Assembly: GCF_016545825.1 (NCBI RefSeq)
Contig: NC_052619.1
Span: forward strand, 64,986,115-65,050,114
DNA: 64,000 nucleotides
Source of the DNA: Eucalyptus grandis
Taxonomy: Eukaryota; Streptophyta; Magnoliopsida; Myrtales; Myrtaceae
Direction: 5' to 3'
Shown: positions 11,635 to 24,082 of the stretch, piece by piece
Numbering within the stretch: the stretch's first letter is position 1
Layout: the number at the start of each line of letters is the position of its first letter
Notes under the pieces: generated by a model
Databases searched by the model: none
What the model was told of the DNA's origin: nothing
What the model saw: the letters and a program-made list of their open reading frames with translations, nothing else
Position numbers and translations under genes: made by a program

Positions 11635-14146
11635 GAATTGTACTGACACTCTCGTGAACTGCCTAGACCCGGTCGGTTTGGGCGGTTCCTAAATCGGTTG
11701 GTCCTAAATGCTCACCCCTAATATATAGCTGCACAATGATAGTCTTGGCGCCGGTTTGGGCGGTTTCTAGTTTGATTGGTCCGATATGCTCACCTCTAAT
11801 ATATAGTCGCACAATGATAGTCTTGGGGGTTCCTATAGAAGAGGACAAGGAGCCGCCGGTGGGTTTCTTTCGTGCGTGAGAGCGTGAGGGTTCCTCAAGA
11901 GTTGCGCTGCACGATGGCTCTCCTTCCTTTGGTTCCAAACACGTGGATTTTATGCCATGAGTTTTAAGTTATCAAAATGGATTGTTTATTTGTAAACACT
12001 TGGGATTTTGATTTAATTTAGGTATAAAAAAATACTCGAGCGTATGAATGATTGTAACTTGAATTTTCTGATTATTAGTAAATTATTTGCTGCCAACTTT
12101 CTCCATAGATGTAGATATTAATATTGGATTGAATCATGTAAATTTTGGTATCCCTTATTATTCGTCGTTTGTTTTGTCTAGTAATTTTCACGTTGACATA
12201 AATTACAATAGTTACCACCAAAGTGATTGGCCTAATGGGGAAAGGGTTATCTGTCTTCCAATAGATCCTAAGTTTGATTAGGTCATAAACAAATCTCGAA
12301 ATAACTTGTATTGTGTTGTCTAGCTGTCGCATGATTCATGTGGAGAGACTTCTAGCTATTATTATCTTGGTAGGACTATAGTAACGAGCTCACTTACCTC
12401 AAATCTTTATATCACAAGTGATGTAAAGTAGTTATGGCTTAAACCGAATTTTCTATAATGAAAGAGAGACGATTATGGTAATACCCAAAGGGGGTCACTA
12501 GCATTAGTGACATGTTCCCATTCTCTTTATAATCAAATAAAAGCAAATGAAGTTATAATCACCTTACAAGGATGAAGGAAAATCACTAAGGATGCATTTG
12601 GTAATTATTTTATTTTCAGAAAGTTTTTGAGCATTCGAATGCGTTTGGTAATTTCACAAAATTTCTATTCTCGAAATAGAAAAAGAGAAGGGATGCATTT
12701 GATATGATCTTCAAATTTTTTATTAATGACCAACCGGAGATGGAAGAAGAAAAAAAAAGAAAGAAAAGAAAATGTCTTGGTTTTAGAAATTGTTTTTGGA
12801 AACCAAAAAGGTAATTTTTTCTACTTCTTATTTCTATTCTATATATATTGTCTAACCATCAATTTGTTCTCAAAAATAGAAAAATTAGTTGATATCCCCA
12901 AATGAATTTATATTCTTTTTTGTTTGTGAGAAAAGAAATAGTAGAAATAGTCAATAATGGGTGGTTACTAATTATGGCCTAAATGTGAGCCTTGATTGGC
13001 TTGCTTTTACACTTTCACTGACAATTTACGCATGATACATATTTCTCCTTTCTTTGTTAACACGAAATTTCACCTTAATTGCTTTAACCTCAGGGCCTAT
13101 GAATTCATGAGTATCCTGCGCTTATTTTAAGAATCAAATAATGAAATGAGCTAAAACTTTTGTATATGATTTTTTTTTGCAAGTTGTTCAATGATTTGAA
13201 AATCTTTGCTAATATAAATATATGGAACGCATCTAACCCTAGATGGAAATTAATAGGTGTCACATTGCCAAGTGCAAAATAAGATATGTTGTATGTATAT
13301 CTTAAGACAAGTTTGAAAGGAAATAATCTATTAAGGCATATTGGGAAATAAGCGTCATGGATAGGAAGAATTGCACATATCAATTCAACTTTATTTTAAA
13401 GTCAAGAATCAGGTCGAGAACCTGAAATTGGACTGATTCTTACAGCTCCTTCGATTCGGTTTTTGATTTTGCCTTGAACTTATGCTCTACCCTACCGGTC
13501 ACCGACCCCCATGTCTATCTCCATGTCTTTTCATCCACTTGCTATTGAACAGACACCCAAGTATATGTACGATTGCTTTAATTAGGGAAGTGCTCCGCGT
13601 CTTCTCATCCACTGCTATTGGACAAACATCCTAGTACATGTACGATTGCTTTGATGAGGGAAGTTGATAGAGAGAGAGGGAGAGAGAGGGGGGAGAGATT
13701 GAATAGTAATAGTTGGGGGAGCAGAGACGGCATATAATGCCACTTCCTTTTCTATCATACTCATAAATGTTTGGTCAATCACCGGCTGCCCTCCATGTCT
13801 TTGCTCATAAATAGTTGGGGGAGCCCATGAAAATTGTGATTTGGTCTGTTGGGGGCCAGTTGTTGTGCTGGGATGACGGGTCTATTTGGTCTGTCCCGTT
13901 TGAACACCATGAAGTTCACGTGCGAAGTATTCAAATTGATTTAAAGACAGGCACCGTGAAGTTCGTGTGCGAATTGGTCAAATTCATTGAATCCGGGACT
14001 TAAAGACATCGCTTGCTTTCTCGGCCTCGCCCTTTGGGTGGACAATGATGGGCTACGTTGAATCATCGCCCCTGGCCTTGGAGGAGGAGGAAGTTGAGTC
14101 ATGGCGAATTGGTACAAGCGATCTGACGGCAAAATAACATGCCACC
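11635..14146. other. Intergenic sequence of unit A, no gene seen
   Basis: Conserved with 51787-55227 (unit C, which has an extra Harbinger-like insertion) and partly with 36125-37985 (unit B). Near 11677-11825 a motif of about 90 bp containing TAATATATAG and ACAATGATAGTC is tandemly doubled; B and C share the doubling. The minus-strand frame at 11663-11938 reads across this repeat and is not considered a gene. A short GA-rich tract lies at 13670-13700. Confidence 0.45.
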
Positions 14147-16951
14147 TGTTTATCCGGAATTTAATCTACCATCAAAACTCTTTTTAAAAAGTCATTATTC
14201 TGCTTTTGATGAGAGGAAACGGTTCTATGACAACTCCATATAGGAAATATTCAGGCGAATAAGAAATAAATATAAATCTTTATTTCGAACTTCGAATTAA
14301 ATTGTATATATAAACTATGCTGGAATTTAATCAACAACAAGCCTCGACAGCAATACACGTGCATGAATTATGTCTGAATTTAATCGACGACAAAGCTTGA
14401 GAACGTACATAGATGAAACGTCGGAATTTAATCAACGGCGCGACACCCATGATAGAGATGCATGCAAAAATGTAATCGACGATCAAGTATCGAGATAAAG
14501 ATCCACATTGAAATTTAATTGATGACAAGAATTGAAAAGTTATAACTAAGGAAAAATAAAGGGCAGGAAAGTAAATATAATAAAAATTACATTTTGATTG
14601 TTGATTATGTCCCCTTCTAGTTGATGAAACTTGGTATATGAGCATTATATCATAACTTTTTGGGAGCAATTTCTTTTGAAATTTCGGTCTCATGTCCCCA
14701 TGTCGGCAAGTCCTCGTCAAAACTCCTTTGAAATAGTCCTCAATCCACATCGGCGAGTCTTCTTCGAAGCTCCTTTGAAATAGTCCTCCAATTCTCCAAT
14801 GGTTTGACTATTCTCCAAGTTTACATGTGCTTTTGTAACCGTTTTTCAGATTAAGCCTTGATGCAGTACACTTGACTCAATCTTCCGCGTTCACTTCCCA
14901 TCGTAACGGTTCTCCATGATCTCCACTAGTAGGTGTACACGTCAGAGCCTTGACGCAATCCTTTTAATCAATCACCTTGCTCCTTAGTTAACATGCTCAT
15001 GAACAACTTTGTTAAGATAATTCGCAATCATTTGCCACTTGTTGATATGTGCTACCATTTACACTAGAGTCATCAACAATATGTAATATCAACCAATCTT
15101 CAATCCATTCAAGTGGCTTCCTCTACGGATGACCAAACATGCTACTATATTCTCCACTCTTTTCCCTTTTCATCGCTACTTTTGATGGTTGCTTATGAGG
15201 TTGTCAAATCCACTTTTTTTACTTCCGAATAATCTTCGCATGTAGATAATAACTAAAAATTGGACATTTTTGGGTGCAAACATATGCCCCCTTTAAAAGA
15301 ATGAATGCTCTGTCAATATTCGATTCTTTTAAATTAGGAAACCAAGAGTCATCACGTGCCTCCTTGTCATCGCCATAATTAATACCACCGGAGTTAACTT
15401 GAATGAGATTAAGCAAATTGCCTCTACTGATAGGCATAACCTTTAAAAAATGCAAGATTATTAGGACTTACCTGCACTCGAATTAAATGACTTGATGTTC
15501 TTGTCCTGTTCATCACTTCGTGGGAGGTATTGACGATAATTGACTTGATCACGTTGATGAGATATTTTATCATTCGGTTAATTAATTCATTCTTGTGCTT
15601 CTTCAATAACCATTGCATGGTAGCCAACATTATAGGCTTGGCTCTAACTGTCTTCTTTGCTCATCGATGAATTGTCTTGAGATACTGACATCTCCACTTT
15701 GTTCTTGCTCTACCATCCATAGTGCAATCGACGACTTTCTTGCCTTATTATTATCAAGTTGTGATGATGAGTTGTCATTGCGAGCGTTCTCATGATCAAG
15801 TTGATTTATTGTTCTCACCATCATATCTCCTCATATCAACCACAATGGTCCCACCATGTGTGCCATTTGTTTTGCTAGAATTTAATCTATGATGCAACAT
15901 CTTTTTCGAAAGTTATTCTTTAGCTTTTAATGAGAGGAAATGGGTTATGTGGCAACTCCGAACATGAAATATCTAGGCGAATAAGAAATAACTGTAAACC
16001 TTCACTTTGAACTTCGAACCAAAATGTACATACAAACTGTGTTGGAATTCAATTAACAACAAGGCTTAAAAATACAACCACTTCCATAGCAATACATGCA
16101 TACGAGCTATGTTGGAATTTAATCGACGACAAATCTCAAGAATATGCAAAGATATAGTGCTGGAATTTAATTGATGGTGTGACACTCATGATAGAGATGT
16201 ATGTCGGAATTGAACCGACGGCGAAATATTGGGATAAAGATACACATTGAAATTTAATCGGGATGAGAATTGGAAAGTTATAACTAAGGAAAAATAAAGT
16301 GCAAGAAAGTAAAGATAATAAACTATTACATTTTGATTGTCCAGGGTGTCTCTTTCTAGTTGATGAGAACTTGGTATTTATGGGCATTCTTTTATAACTG
16401 TTTGGGAGTGGTTTCTTCCAAAATTTTAGTCGTATGTTCCCATGTTAGCAAGTCATCTTTGAAGCTCCTTTGAAGTAGTACTCAATCCACGACGGCAAGT
16501 CTTCTTCGAAGCTCCTTTGAAATAGTCATCCACTTCTCCAATGGTCGGACTATTCTCTAGGTTTACACATGCTCTTGTGACCTATCTCCACTAGTAGGTG
16601 TACGTGCTAGAGCTTTGATGCAATCTTTTAGTCAATCACCTTGCTCCTTAGTTAAAATGTTCATCGACAACTTTGTTAAAATAATTCACGATCATTTGTC
16701 ACTTGTCGATATGTGCCAACATGCACACGCGAGTCATTAACAACATATAATATCGACTATTCTTCAATTCATTGAATTGGCTTCCTCCATGGATGACCAA
16801 CCATGCACCGATAGTATATTCTCCACTCTTTTCCCTTTTCATTGTTATTTTTGACAGTTGTATATAAGGTTGTCAAATTCACTTTTGTTGTTTCTGAACG
16901 GTCATCACATATAGGTAATAAATAAAAATTGGACATATTTGGGTGCAAACA
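14147..16951 (-). mobile_element. Non-autonomous LTR retrotransposon (unit A)
   Basis: Two related direct repeats of about 1.1 kb (14147-15282 and 15868-16951) enclose only 585 bp. Read on the minus strand each begins TGTTTGCACCC and ends in CA. Directly upstream of the left (3') LTR on that strand is a polypurine tract, AAAGGGGGCATA (around 15283-15295), as expected for LTR elements. The internal part has no gag or pol, so it would depend on another element. The LTRs differ a good deal, so it is old. No matching target duplication was seen at the outer ends. The primer site was not identified. Confidence 0.7.
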
Positions 16952-17091
16952 TGATCCAACTTGTTAATTTGACATTGGAGATGTATAATCCAGGCATCCT
17001 CTCCATTGGAAGCCATTTCTTCAATTTGGTAGTGCGACAATATCCTCTTGATGTGTTAGTGTTGCCTTAAATTAAGAAAATGGACAGTAAG

Positions 17092-17645
17092 CGTTGACAT
17101 CTGAATTTTTGTCGATATTTAAATATCCGTTTATTTTGCAAAAATATAAAAAATTATAACAAGATAAAAAGCAAAAAAAAAAAAAAAAAAAAAAGTAACA
17201 AAATTGAGTGGGCCAGTTTTTCCAGCCCATTCTTTTAACAAAATTTTAGGCCCTCTAGTCCCTCCATCTATTGGCCCAGCTCCTAATATCCTCTTTAGGC
17301 CTAATTTCTATTTTTCTTTCTACTTTTTTTTTTTTTTTTCAAAACCCATGTTTAAGCCCAAGAAAGAAAAGAAAAACAGGCCCAACCCTCGTTCTCTTCT
17401 CTTCCCCAGCATAGACTCGCGTCTCTGAAAGAGAGGAGAGACAACAGTGACGTGGGCGACCGAGCAAAAGAGGCGTCCGTCCGTGAGCGAGGGTGAGGAG
17501 CCACCAGCAAGCGACGCGAGCGTTCCCAGACCTTCTGGAGTAGGTGAGCTGGCTTATGGAAAAGCAAGGCCAGCGGAAAGAATAGAAAACTCAATTGTTG
17601 GAAAAGTATGCAGAATAGATTTTAGGCTCCAAAAATTAGAAAATT
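17092..17645 (+). mobile_element. 5' remnant of another LTR
   Basis: It starts with (T/C)GTTGACATC, resembling the TGTTGACAC start of the Tat-like LTRs, and in unit C (58299) the TG is intact. It continues through an A-run and a segment rich in GGCCCA/TGGGCC words, then stops being recognisable near 17645. No end or target duplication is visible, so boundaries and identity are tentative. Confidence 0.4.
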
Positions 17646-18059
17646 AATTTTTTTGATGGGTAAGTTTCAAGTTTTAGATTAATGGAACTCATAATAAGTT
17701 TTTGTGTTTTATTAATTTATTTATTTCTTTTGCGCGATTTTGCGGTATTTTATAGCATTTGATAATGAGTATATAATCTAAAACTATTAGTCTAAACTTT
17801 CATTTTATAACTGAAACTTTTATTTTGTTAATGTTTCATATTTTTTGTGTGTATATAAATAAGTTATGGTCAGTGAGCAAGTACTAATTATAATTCACTG
17901 TAATTGTTTAATTAATTGTATAAGTGGAACTTGTATAAATCTTGAGACCAATCTTGAAACCTATAAGGTGGTAGGTTTCAGGTTTCAAGATATGTAGAGT
18001 AAGTTTTGTCAAAAAATGAGGAACTCATTCCGATAAATATGTTTCAAGTTTTAAGTGAA
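17646..18059. other. AT-rich spacer, no gene seen
   Basis: Conserved with 58850-59257 in unit C. The right part (from about 17845) is also present in unit B at 38728, directly after the truncated Harbinger-like element. This position therefore marks the right edge of the large deletion in unit B. Confidence 0.45.
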
Positions 18060-18560
18060 ATTTGTATGGAACTAGGCATTGCTTATCCTTAGCCAGCTGG
18101 AGGAGCTAAAGAGGGAGGTTGGCTAGAGGTGTTTCGCTGGAGAGAAGAAAGGAGCGAAAGAGGAGAGAAGAAGAACGCGGGAAAGGGAGAGCTCATTTGT
18201 AGACCCAAACTTTTTCTCTCTCTTGCTTGCGTAGAAATGTCAACGTTGCCTTCGGCGAATCCCGCGGCTTCGTCATCCTCTCCGTCAGTGAGCAACACCG
18301 ATGGTGTCCGGACGCGTTGAATTCTGTGCGGCAAGCTCTACTTCGATGTCCCTCCCCTCTAGGCGAAGTTTGCAAAGGAGCGAAGATGGGCCACCAATCT
18401 GGGAGGAGGGTCCCATCATTGTTCTGTGGGTCAAAGGAAATATATCCATTCGATTATGAGGCCAAGAGATGCATTAATCAGAAAGTCAAAGTGATGTCTG
18501 GGAGCTCTACAGCTGCATACTTAAAAGAAATTAGATGAAGCGTTTGAGATGGCTGGACGT
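18060..18560 (+). other. Conserved exon-like segment, unidentified (unit A)
   Basis: A GC-richer block contains an ATG at 18237 followed by a Ser/Ala/Pro-rich frame of 27 codons. A second frame further on ends at 18538 and includes the stretch KVMSGSSTAAYLKEIR. Copies lie in unit B (about 38990-39441, ATG at 39140) and unit C (about 59258-59735, ATG at 59435). The frames are not joined by visible splice signals and differ by small indels between units. It could be a decayed gene or retrocopy; I do not recognise the family. A GA-rich tract (18605-18660) follows it. Confidence 0.35.
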
Positions 18561-19665
18561 TCGCTGAAGGAGTGAAAGAGAGAAGAAGAGAGGCTGGAGA
18601 GGGAGCCAAGAGTAAGTGAGAGTAAGAGAGAGAGAGGGAGAGAGACAGACAGAGAGAGACAGACAGATCTCGCCCTTACCCTGAGGATCTTGGCTCGGAG
18701 GCACTAAGGCGGCCGCTTGTAGCCTGATTCGTCTAGGGTTCGCCCTCTAGCCATAGTCTCCGGGCCGGGTAGAGACCCCCACGGTGGAGCCTAATTCCGT
18801 GAACCTCTTTGCCTTGCTTGATCTTTCCTGTTTTGAGCGAGGTGAGAGTCGACTCCATTTCTCTTGCTCTTGACCTGAATGAGTTGGTTTTGTTGAATTT
18901 GAATGTCGCTTGTTGAGTAGTTTTGAGTTTGGGTGTGCGCTCGAGCTTAGAATAGGTCAATATTTGCTCCCCAACTCGTTGCTCACCATGTGTCCGTTAA
19001 TATGCTCGAACCAAATTAGCATACGGTTCATTCCGTTTTTGGGTTCATCGTTTTCTTGGAGTCAATGCCATGTGGGAGCTATACAGGCGATGTGGGCTAA
19101 AACAAAGAACAGTGGACACTGGCCTTTCTTGATTCAGTATTTGTTTGAGTACGACTGGAAGCATGCTATTTACATTCGAACCCATCTGAACCCATGGGAG
19201 CCCACTGAGATTCAGCATCACACCTCAATAAAATGATGGCACCAAAACGTGAGCAACGAGCCACTTGCTTTGCATACATCAGTAAAAGATTTTCTTGGAA
19301 GTTAACACAGGCGATAGGTATACAACTGCCTATGGCATTCTGAGCTTTTCTGAGTAGATAAGCCAATCATGCCATAAGAAGCTGTTCTTTTACAAAAAAG
19401 AAAATAGCTGTCCAACGCATTGCAAAGCATGTGGAGAGCTTTGCTCTTCTACACTGTATTTTTATTTCCAACTTTAATCGGGCTTTGATTGATGAGAGCT
19501 TTGCCTGACAATTCAACTCCAATAAGGCAGTACAATCACCAGAAAATTTCAAGCAAACAGAGACACGAAACAGTGAAGCACAAGATTAACCACCTAACTA
19601 GTGCAACTAGCTTGGCTTAAAAGAAGAACCCGGAAATTGTAACGATCAAAAGCCACATTCCTATA
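18561..19665. other. Conserved unit-end sequence, no gene supported
   Basis: Matches 59761-60820 and 42352-43235. The plus-strand frame of 108 codons at 18910-19236 is kept in unit C, but in unit B it is broken by several indels, so it is not supported as coding. Unit B carries the copia element 39639-42346 inside the matching stretch. Confidence 0.4.
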
Positions 19666-19670
19666 TATCT

Positions 19671-20842
19671 TGTTAGGGAAATCTCTTATGATGTTTTGAA
19701 GATGACAAAATAAATCAAAAGCTACTAACGTGTTTAATGGTTGAGTAATAGACTATGCAAATGATAAAACATGTAAATGATATTATCAAGGTCTATATTT
19801 GGAAGAACCAAAAGACAGACTCTATGTTGAAGTTGAACTTATTCAGACTGTGTCTAGACCTTAAGGTTAAATATGTTTAGAAGCAGAATATGTTTAGACT
19901 TACGTCTATATTGCAAAGTCTATTTTAGACAGAAGGCACTCATACTCTACTTCAGACAGAAGACACTCAGATTCTACTTCAGACATAACACTCTCAAACT
20001 TTACATCCAGAACGAGACACAAGTTTAGAACGTAGCAGATTCAAAACGAAAACAACTTGATAGAATGTAACACAAGCCCCAAACAAATAACAGCTAATGA
20101 TTTGGTTTGGATTATACATCAAGATAGAATTGATTTGCTCAATCTAATTGATTGACAATTAGATCTTGAAGACAAGAATTTTCTATACGAATAAGCTCTA
20201 CTTATGGAAACCAAGATTCTATTTGTATGGGGGAATCAGAATTAACTTGGGATTCTGCTTCTGTCACTTAACGACTACTAAATCTTCTTGATATAAATAT
20301 GTCCAATGGGTTGATTGGAAGACGATCTTCTAGATACTGTCCAACGGCTAGTTTGGAAGTGGAGGAGTTTTAAAGGAGACCAAGGACCGATGAGCAAGTA
20401 AGAGACGGAGCGTAGAATTTATAATTCTAAAGTCTGAGCGAATTTCGATTATACAATTATCTTTGTAAGCTTAAACGTTTGTGATCGTGAGAGAAATACC
20501 AAAAGAGTAATTTTGTGAGATAGTGTGATCTACCACTAAGTATTTACACTTAAAATTGTAATCTCTTGTTGATTGCATAGTGGAATCCAACGAGAAAGTT
20601 ATTAGCGTGGGAAAGTGGATGTATGCTTAATCTAAGTTGAACCACTATAAATTATGTGTTCTTATTCTCTTCATGAAACTCCTTTACTTTGTTTGTAGTT
20701 TGGTTTATAGTTAAAGTCTGAATTTGCTTAAAGTTTGTTGTTCTTCAGACTCAGATTCAAAAGCAAAATATTTTACAACGTTTTGTGAAAATTTTTTTTC
20801 ACACTTATTCATCCCCTCTAGGTGTTCATACTAGCACTTTCG
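19671..20842 (+). mobile_element. Solo copia-type LTR (unit A)
   Basis: It begins TGTTAGGGAAATC and ends CTAGCACTTTCG, where the canonical CA has decayed to CG. It is flanked by TATCT (19666-19670) and TACCT (20843-20847), a near-perfect 5-bp duplication. Unit B has the empty site with one TACCT near 43242. The sequence is homologous to the LTRs of the complete element at 39639-42346 in the opposite orientation. The same insertion is in unit C (60827-62014). Confidence 0.82.
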
Positions 20843-20847
20843 TACCT

Positions 20848-22351
20848 AACACACAGGACACGCTATCGCAAACTATAATTTTTGCAAGAAAAGGTAATGA
20901 AATCAACATACTTTCGAAACAAGAACGACCAAATGGAGAAGGGCACTAACCAGACGATTAAGAGTCAATTCCAAACTGCTAGACATGAAACCGGCTGACC
21001 CATCAATAAAACCTTCCTATTCAAGAATCCTAATATCTTTGTCGCTGCCGCTCCCAAAAGAAGTGGCTCTCACGGTCTCGGCCATGTGCCCTCGACTCAA
21101 GACTCAACCTTTCCCACCATGGTGGATCGATCTCAAGCGGCAGAAATCAAACACCAAAGTGGGATTCTGCCTCAAAGGTTTGATCTTTGACGAAGGAGAC
21201 CACTTGAGTAAAGCGCTAAAACTCGGCTGGTGGACAGTAGTCACGGAGCAGAACCAGCTGCCATCATTTCCAAGATACTTGGGCCGCGGTCGTCGAGAGG
21301 CCAAAGGCAGCGGAAACTAGGATCGGCCGGGGGTGTTTCCAAATTTGGTTACAAATTCCCCCGTGGTTAACCCTTCCGTTTTATTTATGTGGAACAGGGG
21401 CTCTGATAAGCACGGCCTTTGTTTAAGGTCCTTAGACTGGACCAAGGGCATCTTGGGTTAATGTGGGAGCAAAGAAACGGGGGCAGCATATGAGTAGTTG
21501 AGGCCAAAATTAATCGACATGTCGGAATCCTAAAGTTTCTTTCTCTTGTGGACTGAAGAATTTAGTCGCACGCTTGAACGATAGCCCAAAAAGTAAAGAG
21601 AATACTTGCATAATTGGTTTAGCGGAATTTTCTCTATTTTTTTTTCCTTCTTGAAGAGAGCGGATTAATGCCTTTTGGTGATTGGCTACCGAGAGAGAAA
21701 TTCAAAGTGAAGAATCTTGAATGCGATGCAAAACCTAAACGTCGTTTTCAAAGAGGGATCGAGGTGTCCTTTTTGTTCTTTTGTGTTTTTCGTGGGGGTG
21801 AAAAAGACAATGAGAGTCATTCATCAACTCAGCTCCAAATTGCCATTGCACTGGTTCAATACTATCACCTGATAAAATGAGCAGTTAAATAGTTGATCTT
21901 GAACCTAAGCTATCATAATCGATTCCTCAGTTTTTGAAACTTATCTTGCATACCTTAAAACCTATCATGCGGTGCCTGAAACCTCTCAATCGGGTGGGAA
22001 TTGGTCAATTTCTTCTTCTTTTCTTGTTTCAATTTTTTTCTTTCCTTTTTTTTTTGTTTCATTTTTAGTTAAGCTAAATGAAAATGAATGCAATAACAAA
22101 AATTCCCATTTGTCAATAGTAACAATTCATAAAAGATGGACATGTAAAATGAAATAAACGATAATAAGTTCAAAACACGTAACATAAAATCTAAATTATA
22201 GAACTTCAGTCCTCAATTTTTCACAAAAAATCCCCCCAAATTCTAACCACCTAAAATAAAAGAAACAACAAACATAGTTAATTACATAATAATAATAGTT
22301 TTAAATTAAAATTACTATTAATTAAACTGGAATAGTTATTTAAAGACCTCA
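20848..22351. other. Start of tandem unit B, no gene identified
   Basis: Contains the second copy of the unit-start segment (about 21063-21290). It keeps about 190 bp downstream that A and C lack, in common with unit D. The minus-strand MAETVR frame has an in-frame stop here. The rest (21330-22351) matches 62490-63475 and shows only short frames, such as 21668-21880, that are not recognisable. Confidence 0.4.
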
Positions 22352-22356
22352 CCACA

Positions 22357-22838
22357 TGTTGACACATAAATTTTGGCGACCCTGTCATTTATTCATAGAA
22401 AATTATGGATTAATTTTTAAGCCCTAAAAAAAATATTAATTGCATAGCATATAATTTTAGGTGCATTTATTTATTATTATGCATTTGCATTGGACCGGTG
22501 ATGGATGGATTTGACTTGATTGTTTGAGCTCGTTATTTTCTGATGACCAAAAATTAAAAAAATTGGTGATTTGATATTTTTGGTGATATGACAGAGATTT
22601 TTTTGTATATTCATGCAATCTATTCATATATCCTCGGAAATGGCAAGTGTGACAACGAGATATTACGAGCTTATCTTTGAAAAATCGGTGGAGAATATTC
22701 ATTTTTTGCAGTCCAATGTGGAAAGATACAAAGGAAATCAAACAAGGCTAGAAGAGATATCGAAATATTGCATTCGGGAGGTGATCTTTAGATATGAAAA
22801 AGGAAATGAAATTTTACAAAAGCTTTAGTCCCTTGCCC
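22357..22838 (+). repeat. Truncated 5' LTR of the Tat-like element
   Basis: Starts TGTTGACACA and aligns with the first part of the 3' LTR from 24850, apart from the SINE there. The alignment stops near the words CTTGCCCATC. The TATA box, the R region and the rest of the LTR are missing, so this end could not drive transcription. Confidence 0.75.
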
Positions 22839-23284
22839 ATCCCTTCCCTTTGTTAAGCCATTGGCTAAGCCCACATTACGCGTCTCCATTAAAGACTATC
22901 AAATTGGTAAAAAGTGGTACTGCTTGCGAGAATAATCAGGCCCTTGTTGGTATGATGATAGTGAGATTAAGTGATTATCCTAAAATAGCCCTTCTGAATG
23001 AGAGTGAGTGAAAGTCCTTTCTAATTGAAGGTCTCTCATTTAGTATTCTTAAGAAATCCATGTCATTGTCTTGAACGGCAATTCTCTTTTGTGGAAATTT
23101 GTGTGATGCAAATATGGTAAAGTCATTATGCATAAACTTTAATTGAATTGATGAAAACCTCACTAAGCTTTGAAATGTGCATTTTAAAGTAGCTTAGATT
23201 CTCTACCTCTTTGATGAATGCATGCCGGTTTTTGCTCTAATCATGTTTGACAAATAATATTTTATTGAAGATTGAGTAATACCT

Positions 23285-23830
23285 GACGTTCAAGTTGCTC
23301 CCTGAAGCCTCGAGATTCAGCGTGCTTTTATAGCTTGATGTCTCTTTTAATTGACTTGGCATGCTTTCATAGCCCAGAGTTCCTTTATATTGACATGGCG
23401 TGCTTTCGTAGCCTGAAGCTATTTTCATTGACCCAACGTGCTTCCGTAGCCTAGTGTTCTTTTCATCAACTCGGCATGCTTCCATAGCCTGATATCCCTT
23501 TATATTGACCCGGTGTGCTTTCGTAACTTGGAGTTCCTTTCATTGACTTGACATGCTTTCATAGCCTGATGTCTCTCTAAATTGACATGGTGTGCTCTTG
23601 TAGCCCGAAGCTCCTGACCTGGCGTACTTTCGTAACTTAGAGTCGTTTGTATCGACATGGCGTGCTTTTGTAGCCTATAGTCCCCTTATCAAATCGGAGT
23701 ACTTCCGTAGCCAGAATTTCTTTCCATTGGTCTAGCAAGTCTTCGTAGCCCAAAGTCACCTCAATAATTTGGCGAGCTTCTATAGCTCAGAGTCTCTTGC
23801 ACGGTGGGCTTTTGCAGCTCGTGATTTACA
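23285..23830. repeat. Tandem array, period about 39 bp
   Basis: About 13 degenerate units, each with a core like GCGTGCTTTCGTAGCC followed by a variable TTTATTGACATG-type part. Spacing is mostly 38-39 bp with some shorter and longer units. It lies inside the Tat-like element between the broken 5' LTR and the 3' LTR. Confidence 0.8.
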
Positions 23831-24082
23831 AAATTCCTCCGTATCCAAGTTTACTTTCTCAAATCCTTAAGAGGTGAGAGGCCTTCACGGATTAACCTTC
23901 TTTTCTCTCCTATGACTAAGTTCCAAGAGACATATCTCCAAGAATCAGAGATATTGTCAGGTAAGTATATCTCTACCCATACTCTAAATACTAGTTATTA
24001 TGCAGGTATTCTCTCTCAAGTGCATCGACACTCGACTCGGTCAAGCTGTCTCCCAAAATTTTTTCTCCAGATTCAGTCTGAT

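Noticed and set aside
11663..11938. 91-codon minus-strand open frame with an internal repeat, also at 36155 and 51606
   Set aside because: It reads across a tandemly doubled AT-rich motif at the end of a decayed repeat. The frame length differs in each copy and there is no domain.
18910..19236. 108-codon plus-strand open frame, also at 60101
   Set aside because: A and C are recent duplicates, so conservation between them means little. Unit B, which is more diverged, breaks the frame.
22613..22828. 71-codon frame, similar to 25336 and 63712
   Set aside because: It lies in the U3 part of the Tat-like LTR. Its similarity among copies is LTR homology, and indels change the frame between copies.
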